Part shown: positions 45,161 through 50,006 of the stretch, piece by piece
How the letters are laid out: every line of letters starts with the position of its first letter
Position numbering within the stretch: position 1 is the first letter of the stretch
Source: an uncultured Erysipelotrichaceae bacterium
GTDB taxonomy: Bacteria; Bacillota_I; Bacilli_A; RFN20; CAG-826
Direction: 5' to 3'
Length of the DNA stretch: 50,006 bases
Assembly: GCA_900315885.1 (NCBI GenBank)
Contig: ONAT01000008.1
Location: 1 to 50,006 of the forward strand
Notes under the pieces: generated by a model
Told to the model about the DNA's origin: nothing
Seen by the model: only the letters and a program-made list of their open reading frames with translations
The model's database searches: none
Translations under genes and position numbers: made by a program

Positions 45161-47134
45161 ATGAGTACAATAGGAGATAGAATAAAAGAGAAAAGAAATG
45201 AAGCTGGTATGACACAACTAGAACTAGCTAATAAGTTAAGTGTCACTGATAGAGCTGTTAGCAAATGGGAACAAAATCAAGGAAACCCAGACATTAGTAT
45301 TCTTCCAAGAATTGCGGAAATATTTAATGTGTCTTTGGATTACTTGATGACGGGAGCAGAATCAAAAAAAGAAATAGTTATAATGTCGAAAATGGAATAT
45401 TGTGCAAAGAACGATGATCCATCAATGATAAAGACATTACCATCAGGTAAAGATGAAAATGGCAAAAGTTTAATTGATTATGCAAAACAATATAATAGTA
45501 AAAAAGTTTTAAAAGCGTTAATTGATAATAATAGTTATCAAAATTATTATGAAAATCGTCTTCAACATTCATTGCCTGCAAAAATAGCTATTGAAATTAT
45601 GTTAACATGCATTCCATTAAATAAAGAAATACAAGTAATAAAAGAAGTTTTTAATGCTGATATTAGAGAGACTGATGATGATTTTATTAAAGCATTAAAT
45701 AGAAATGATTACAGCAAAGAAAATGTTACAGAAATTGTTTGTGGTTTCAAACAAGTTTTCGAACTTTTAGTTAAAGAGTATAGTAACTTATCTAAAATGC
45801 AAAAAGAATATTATTTTAATTTGAAAGAAAACGAAGTAGAAGGAACAGCTAATTGTTGGTTTAATGCTTATCCGTTTTTCGTGGAATACGCTATAGCAGA
45901 GAACAATAAGGAGTTATATGATAAATTACTCAAGCAAATTGAAATCCATAATGCATGGGTTGATTCATCAATTGATGCAATAAGAAAGCAACACTATCGA
46001 GATTTTGAATATCAAATGCAGTTCTTTCATGGAAAAAAAGTTTATTTGCGTCAATCTACTTTAGATTATCTTATTTCAAAAAAAGATTACAAACTTGCTT
46101 ATAGAGTTAATTTACTCTTAAGAAAACCACATACAAAAAGAGAATTTGACTTACTTGAAATGGAAGATAATACAACTGCCACTGAAAAAGAAAAGGAACA
46201 ATTTCGCTGTGTTGATTATCATATGATAGTTCTTGAAGAAATAGAAAAACTAAGAGATTTAAAATTGATAAAAACATTGCTTGATAATAATTATGTCAAT
46301 TATTATGAGATGGTCTATAAGCTTTTAAAAACCAACAAAAAAGAATTATATAAATTTTTTATCGATAATAACTTACTTGAACTAGCCAATCATTTAATGA
46401 ATAGCACTGGAGAAAAGCTTTTACATGAAAGCTGGGTGTACTTTAATAATACGTCTGAGGATGAGCTTAAAATAAAACAAACAGTGATAATAAAAAATGA
46501 ATCGCGCCAATCATCTAAGAATGATAAGTTTATTTCTTATAAAGAATTAGCAAATTTATCAACTATTGATATATATAATGTTGATGTTGAATCAGAAAAA
46601 AAAGACAAAAACAAACTGATAGAGTGCTTTGAACTATTCAAGAATAATATTTTTGAAAAAATGAAATCAATTGTTGAGATGGAAGAAAAAGAAAAGCAAG
46701 ATAAAATTGAAAGGGCGAAATTAGTAAAAGGACTGACACGTGAATACTTTGAAGGCCTTCTTTCAAGCGATAATGAGAAAATGGAAATGGTTTTTGTAAT
46801 ACAGCTTTGTTCATTATTTGATGCAATTTTACGCTTTGACTACAAATGTGACGCCTCTGACTTTTATGGAAGAATGAAACAGTTTTTTGATAACGGACCT
46901 AAAAGTCGAGATTGCGATGATGGCTGGGGATATATGACTTTAGATACAGAATACGAAAATCAGTATGTAAAGCCATGGAATGATAACTGTGAATTAATGA
47001 ATAAACTTAGGATAAAAAGAAACTCTATGGTTCATCCTGAAAGCGATGAACGTGTAGATTTGAGTAAAGATGAATTGAAAAAGTGTTTAGAGTTTGTTTT
47101 CAAAGTTAACGGAGGAACTATAGTTAATGGATAA
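45161..47134 (+). CDS. XRE-type HTH protein with C-terminal HEPN-like domain
   Basis: A 657-residue protein. Residues 1-70 are a classical helix-turn-helix XRE domain (IGDRIKEKRNEAGMTQLELANKLSV, KWEQ). A long alpha-helical middle (about 75-530), with ankyrin-like helical pairs, has no known family. Residues 530-657 end in RNSMVH: Arg620 and His625 fit the R-x4-H signature of HEPN ribonucleases. The ATG at 45161 has GGAGG ten bases upstream. It overlaps the next gene by eight bases. The layout, DNA-binding plus a possible RNase with a coupled partner, suggests a self-regulated toxin or defence protein. The HEPN call is from the motif only. Confidence 0.6.
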   Translation: MSTIGDRIKEKRNEAGMTQLELANKLSVTDRAVSKWEQNQGNPDISILPRIAEIFNVSLDYLMTGAESKKEIVIMSKMEYCAKNDDPSMIKTLPSGKDENGKSLIDYAKQYNSKKVLKALIDNNSYQNYYENRLQHSLPAKIAIEIMLTCIPLNKEIQVIKEVFNADIRETDDDFIKALNRNDYSKENVTEIVCGFKQVFELLVKEYSNLSKMQKEYYFNLKENEVEGTANCWFNAYPFFVEYAIAENNKELYDKLLKQIEIHNAWVDSSIDAIRKQHYRDFEYQMQFFHGKKVYLRQSTLDYLISKKDYKLAYRVNLLLRKPHTKREFDLLEMEDNTTATEKEKEQFRCVDYHMIVLEEIEKLRDLKLIKTLLDNNYVNYYEMVYKLLKTNKKELYKFFIDNNLLELANHLMNSTGEKLLHESWVYFNNTSEDELKIKQTVIIKNESRQSSKNDKFISYKELANLSTIDIYNVDVESEKKDKNKLIECFELFKNNIFEKMKSIVEMEEKEKQDKIERAKLVKGLTREYFEGLLSSDNEKMEMVFVIQLCSLFDAILRFDYKCDASDFYGRMKQFFDNGPKSRDCDDGWGYMTLDTEYENQYVKPWNDNCELMNKLRIKRNSMVHPESDERVDLSKDELKKCLEFVFKVNGGTIVNG

Positions 47135-47822
47135 GTATCAAATAAGTTTTTTAAAAGATATTACAATCAGCGTAGACAACGCTGATGGATGTGGCAATTT
47201 TGAAATAGACAATGAAGGAAATTTGATTGTTGTTCAAAATGAAAATTACAAGATTACTAATTATAATTTAAAAATTAAAAACAAGGATTTTGCATCTGTT
47301 TCTTACTATGCTAACGCATGGAAAACAGTTAATGTTGAAAGTGATATTATAAATGTCCCGATTAATTTCAATAATCCAACAACAATTATAAAACTCGAGC
47401 TCAAAAATGGCGTTGTGGATAACTTTGATATAAGTGTCATTCTAAAAAAGGCCGATGAAGAGGCATGGAATATAAAGTGTGAAAATATAGAGAAAAAGAA
47501 AAGATTGAAAAATATGGAATTAGGCTTAAATAGTGCGGAAACTTTACATACTGTTATATTTAAGCCTTGTTGTAATGATTACTCTTATACTATTGTTAAA
47601 TGGTATGCTATTTCAGAATACAGGAGGCCGAATTATGAACACATTAATTTTTGTTACGATACACGGGTTAATTTTATGTCAGATACTTTTATTGAGGAAT
47701 GTAAATTAACAGATAAATTTTATTGTAACAATGTATGTGCATACAATGTCGCTGCAGAAGTAACACAATTTGATAAAAATGGCAAAGAATTAATCTCAGT
47801 ACGCATTGGATTTAAAAATTAA
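47127..47822 (+). CDS. Unrecognised 231-residue partner of the HTH-HEPN protein
   Basis: A soluble, beta-rich protein with no motif I know. Several cysteines occur in the second half (KPCCNDY, FCYDTR, CKLTDKFYCNNVC). It overlaps the HTH-HEPN gene by eight bases and shares its transcription, so a role as antidote, sensor or ligand domain of that protein is plausible. Start codon ATG 47127 follows GGAGGAAC. The stop codon is followed by a long AT-rich gap without a clear terminator. Confidence 0.6.
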   Translation: MDKYQISFLKDITISVDNADGCGNFEIDNEGNLIVVQNENYKITNYNLKIKNKDFASVSYYANAWKTVNVESDIINVPINFNNPTTIIKLELKNGVVDNFDISVILKKADEEAWNIKCENIEKKKRLKNMELGLNSAETLHTVIFKPCCNDYSYTIVKWYAISEYRRPNYEHINFCYDTRVNFMSDTFIEECKLTDKFYCNNVCAYNVAAEVTQFDKNGKELISVRIGFKN

Positions 47823-47945
47823 ATGAGTGAGGATAAATTGTTTTCCCAAATTTTTAATGCAAATCAAATATTTATAAAAATGCAATGACTAAAAGAATGA
47901 AATTAATTAGATTAGGATTTACTTTGCTTGATTGAGGAGGATTAA

Positions 47946-48932
47946 ATGAAATATTTGTTTTTTGATATAGAATGTTCTAATAGTTTTAATAAGAGCCCAA
48001 AAATGTGCGAATTTGGGTATGTATTAGTAGATGAGAACTTTAAAATAATTGAAAAAGATGGCATACCTATGTCTCCTGGTAGTAAGCGTAGTGAAAATAG
48101 GTTTGATGAATCGATTTATAAAAGGGAGCCAGAATTTCAATGGGCGTATGACACTGATTACTATTTTGAATGCCCCGAATTTTCAGAGTATTATCCTTTG
48201 ATAAAAAGACTTTTTGGAATGAAAGATGTTGTTATATTTGGCTATTCAGTGGATAATGACATTCGCTACTTAGACAACGCTTTCCAAAGGTATGAATTAG
48301 AACCAGTTGAATATAAGGCATATGATATTCAAAAAATGATGAAATATTATTCAGAAAAAAAAGAAAAATTTATGAGTCTCGGAGATGCATTTGAAAAATT
48401 ATGTTCAAAATTAGAAAGAACTCAATATAATTTGGATAAGCATTTTTCACGAGATGATGCTTTTATGACTATGATAGTTCTGAAAAAAATGTGTGAAAAT
48501 TTAGAAGTTACTCCTTTAGAAATGATAGAACTATGCGACAATTGTGGATTTGATTCAAAGACATATTTGCTTGATTATCATACAAGGCAAAATGAAAAAA
48601 CGGAACACAATCCAAAATTAAAAGCTCAAGCTTTGTGTAATGATTTCTACAAAGAATGTGCTAAAATGCTCGAAAATAATGAAGCAACTGGCAAAATAGT
48701 TACTTTAAGTGCAAAAATTAAAAAAGATTTAAATAAAGTAGAAGCATTATTAAATTTAATAAAAGAAAGAGGATTTGTGGGCATCAATAGTATTAGTGGC
48801 TCAAATTACTTAATAACATTAGATGAAGAAGATTCTAAACGAATAAGAGCTGAATTAAAACAGCCTTATAGTGGAACCATTATTACGATTGAAGATTTTG
48901 AAAATTTAAAAGTTAAAGTCGGGCAGAACTAG
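47946..48932 (+). CDS. DEDD-type 3'-5' exonuclease (DnaQ-like) with C-terminal extension
   Basis: A 328-residue protein. The exonuclease core shows FFDIECS (Asp7, Glu9), FGYSVDNDIRYL with the second Asp, and HFSRDDAF with the DEDDh-type His and last Asp. The C-terminal 90 residues (GKIVTLSAKIKKDLNKVEALL, then a short beta segment) look like a BRCT-like or winged domain. Probable roles: DNA repair or RNA trimming; the substrate is not known. AGGAGG precedes its ATG. It is separated from the HTH-HEPN pair by 123 bases and could be an independent gene. Confidence 0.75.
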   Translation: MKYLFFDIECSNSFNKSPKMCEFGYVLVDENFKIIEKDGIPMSPGSKRSENRFDESIYKREPEFQWAYDTDYYFECPEFSEYYPLIKRLFGMKDVVIFGYSVDNDIRYLDNAFQRYELEPVEYKAYDIQKMMKYYSEKKEKFMSLGDAFEKLCSKLERTQYNLDKHFSRDDAFMTMIVLKKMCENLEVTPLEMIELCDNCGFDSKTYLLDYHTRQNEKTEHNPKLKAQALCNDFYKECAKMLENNEATGKIVTLSAKIKKDLNKVEALLNLIKERGFVGINSISGSNYLITLDEEDSKRIRAELKQPYSGTIITIEDFENLKVKVGQN

Positions 48933-48951
48933 ATGATAAATTTATAAAAAC

Positions 48952-48987
48952 AAAAAAGCACCTACTTTTGAAAAAAGGTGCTTTTTT
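48952..48987. terminator. Bidirectional terminator
   Basis: AAAAAAGCACCT (48952-48963) and AGGTGCTTTTTT (48976-48987) form a perfect 12-base stem with U-tracts on both strands. It ends both the exonuclease gene and the convergent small HTH gene, whose last codons lie inside it. Confidence 0.88.
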
Positions 48988-49159
48988 CACATTCATAAGC
49001 CATATCAAGTAAAGCTAATAAATGCTTGCAATTTGGCAAACTAGAACCATTCATCCATTTATAAATAGATTTTGGACTAGAACCAATTTTGCTAGCAACT
49101 TCGTTGATGGACAAGCCAGATGAAGTTACTAATTTGCAGATTAATTCTCGATGTTTCAT
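48962..49159 (-). CDS. Small XRE-type helix-turn-helix protein
   Basis: About 65 residues, consisting almost only of a helix-turn-helix (LSINEVASKIGSSPKSIYKWMNGSSLP). Start ATG 49159 has GGGAGG upstream; the open frame extends to 49225, but the extra residues have no support. Its end overlaps the terminator stem. It could be a regulator of the exonuclease or of a neighbour, but no target is evident. Confidence 0.7.
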   Translation of the reverse strand: MKHRELICKLVTSSGLSINEVASKIGSSPKSIYKWMNGSSLPNCKHLLALLDMAYECEKSTFFQK

Positions 49160-49310
49160 CGTTTTTACCTCCCATATTTGCTCGTTTCTTTCATAACGGA
49201 ACACTTTCAGAAATTTCTCTGACATTTGAAGGTTCTTTTAATCTGCAGTGATTATTGTAAATGTAAAATAAATAAATTACAATATAAAAAAGAAAAAGTT
49301 AGGTAAAACC

Positions 49311-49907
49311 ATGGAAATTTATTTATTAGATATTGAAAACGCTAATATCAACAAAGAGCTTCTTAAACCAAAATTTAAAAATAGAATTGAAGAAAGCAAC
49401 AGATTTTTAAATGATAGAGATAAGAAGAGTTCTTTAGGTGTAGCGTACTTGCTCGATAAATATTTAAAAATAGGTGAAGATGATATTTATTATAATGAAT
49501 TTAAAAAGCCATACACAAAAAACATCTTCTTTAATGTCTCACATAGTGGAAATTATGTGACTTTAGTAAAAGATAAAGAAGAAGTGGGAATTGATATAGA
49601 ATTTATAGATAAAAGCAAAGTTAAATTATCAAACAAAATTTTTACTCAATCAGAATTAGATTGGATTAATGAATTAGATAGTGATAATAGATTTTTCTAT
49701 TTGTGGGTAATTAAAGAAAGTGTAATTAAAGCCATAGGAAAAGGATTAAATGTGCCTTTACAAACTATAGACATTAATATTAATGAGAATTATGCACTTG
49801 TAGAAAACCAAAAAATATATTTTCGTGTAATTAAAATAGATAAGTTTTATCTTTCGGTTGCAAGTAGACATTTTATAAAAGATATAGATATAAAAAAAGA
49901 ACTCTAG
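49311..49907 (+). CDS. Sfp-type 4'-phosphopantetheinyl transferase
   Basis: A 198-residue enzyme that transfers the phosphopantetheine arm of CoA to carrier proteins. The two magnesium/CoA motifs are clear: VGIDIEFID near residue 90 and WVIKESVIKAIGKGL near 140, with NVSHSGNYV near 75 ahead of them. No polyketide, peptide synthetase or carrier gene lies in the window, so it may act on fatty-acid or unlinked carrier proteins. The ribosome binding site is weak (TTAGG). Confidence 0.88.
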   Translation: MEIYLLDIENANINKELLKPKFKNRIEESNRFLNDRDKKSSLGVAYLLDKYLKIGEDDIYYNEFKKPYTKNIFFNVSHSGNYVTLVKDKEEVGIDIEFIDKSKVKLSNKIFTQSELDWINELDSDNRFFYLWVIKESVIKAIGKGLNVPLQTIDININENYALVENQKIYFRVIKIDKFYLSVASRHFIKDIDIKKEL

Positions 49908-49951
49908 TTGAACTAGTCAACAAAAATTAGACAGTTCAAAAAAGTCTCAAT

Positions 49952-49990
49952 ACCCCATGTCAGTTTTGTACTGATGTGGGGTTTTGTATT
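49952..49990 (+). terminator. Terminator after the phosphopantetheinyl transferase gene
   Basis: ACCCCATGTCAG (49952-49963) and CTGATGTGGGGT (49971-49982) pair over 10 of 12 positions with a loop of seven, followed by TTTTG and AT-rich sequence. Confidence 0.8.
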
Positions 49991-50006
49991 TTAAACAATA
50001 CATCGG

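Overview
The window looks like a chromosomal stretch of a low-G+C, AT-rich Gram-positive-type bacterium, most likely a gut or host-associated member of Bacilli. The evidence is strong AGGAGG-type ribosome binding sites, lipoproteins with a lipobox and no outer-membrane genes, a CcpA-like cre site, and many U-rich intrinsic terminators. TGA is a stop codon (two genes near 20.5 and 35.0 kb end in TGA), so the code is standard and this is not a code-4 mollicute. No tRNA, rRNA or CRISPR array is visible.

Left accessory region (1-14.6 kb). It begins with a PHP + SMC-like ATPase gene (TrlF-like) interrupted by two one-base frameshifts, both at seven-A runs. Decayed mobile DNA follows: a chimeric remnant of an Hsp90-like ATPase and a NUMOD/HNH-type gene, a small conserved-looking ORF and a wrecked large serine recombinase. 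Next come a DUF4160 gene, an intact AbiEi/AbiEii type IV toxin-antitoxin pair, and a complete four-gene Wadjet (jetABCD) anti-plasmid operon.

Central catabolic locus (14.6-37.9 kb). This part looks ancestral and better maintained. A divergent mutarotase-like gene faces a long operon encoding a lipoprotein substrate-binding protein, two permeases and two ATPases of a peptide/oligosaccharide ABC importer, a small membrane protein, a double beta-helix surface lipoprotein, two Ig-like (Big_2) surface lipoproteins and a cytoplasmic GH32-like fructosidase. A convergent operon carries a LacI regulator, a GH38 alpha-mannosidase and an SGNH acetylesterase. A third operon carries a PfkB sugar kinase, a D-lyxose/D-mannose isomerase, a class II aldolase and a xylulokinase-like FGGY kinase. 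Nearly the same LacI-type palindrome lies in the promoters of the importer operon and of the kinase operon. The locus therefore reads as one regulon: capture and import of an acetylated oligosaccharide, trimming by mannosidase, fructosidase and esterase, conversion of mannose to fructose, then phosphorylation and aldol cleavage. The substrate itself is not known.

Right accessory region (38-50 kb). It opens with a two-gene module of a DUF2075 helicase fused to a DarT-like ADP-ribosyltransferase and a downstream NADAR antitoxin-like protein. Then come a tandem non-coding repeat, a TetR regulator facing a decayed ABC-2 efflux operon, an unrecognised gene, a DUF2130 protein, an XRE-HTH protein with a C-terminal HEPN-like RxxxxH motif plus an overlapping unknown partner, a DEDD exonuclease, a tiny HTH protein and an Sfp-type phosphopantetheinyl transferase.

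The strongest candidates for novelty are the helicase-DarT/NADAR module, the HTH-HEPN two-gene module, and a repeated, unnamed C-terminal module shared by the two Ig-like surface lipoproteins.
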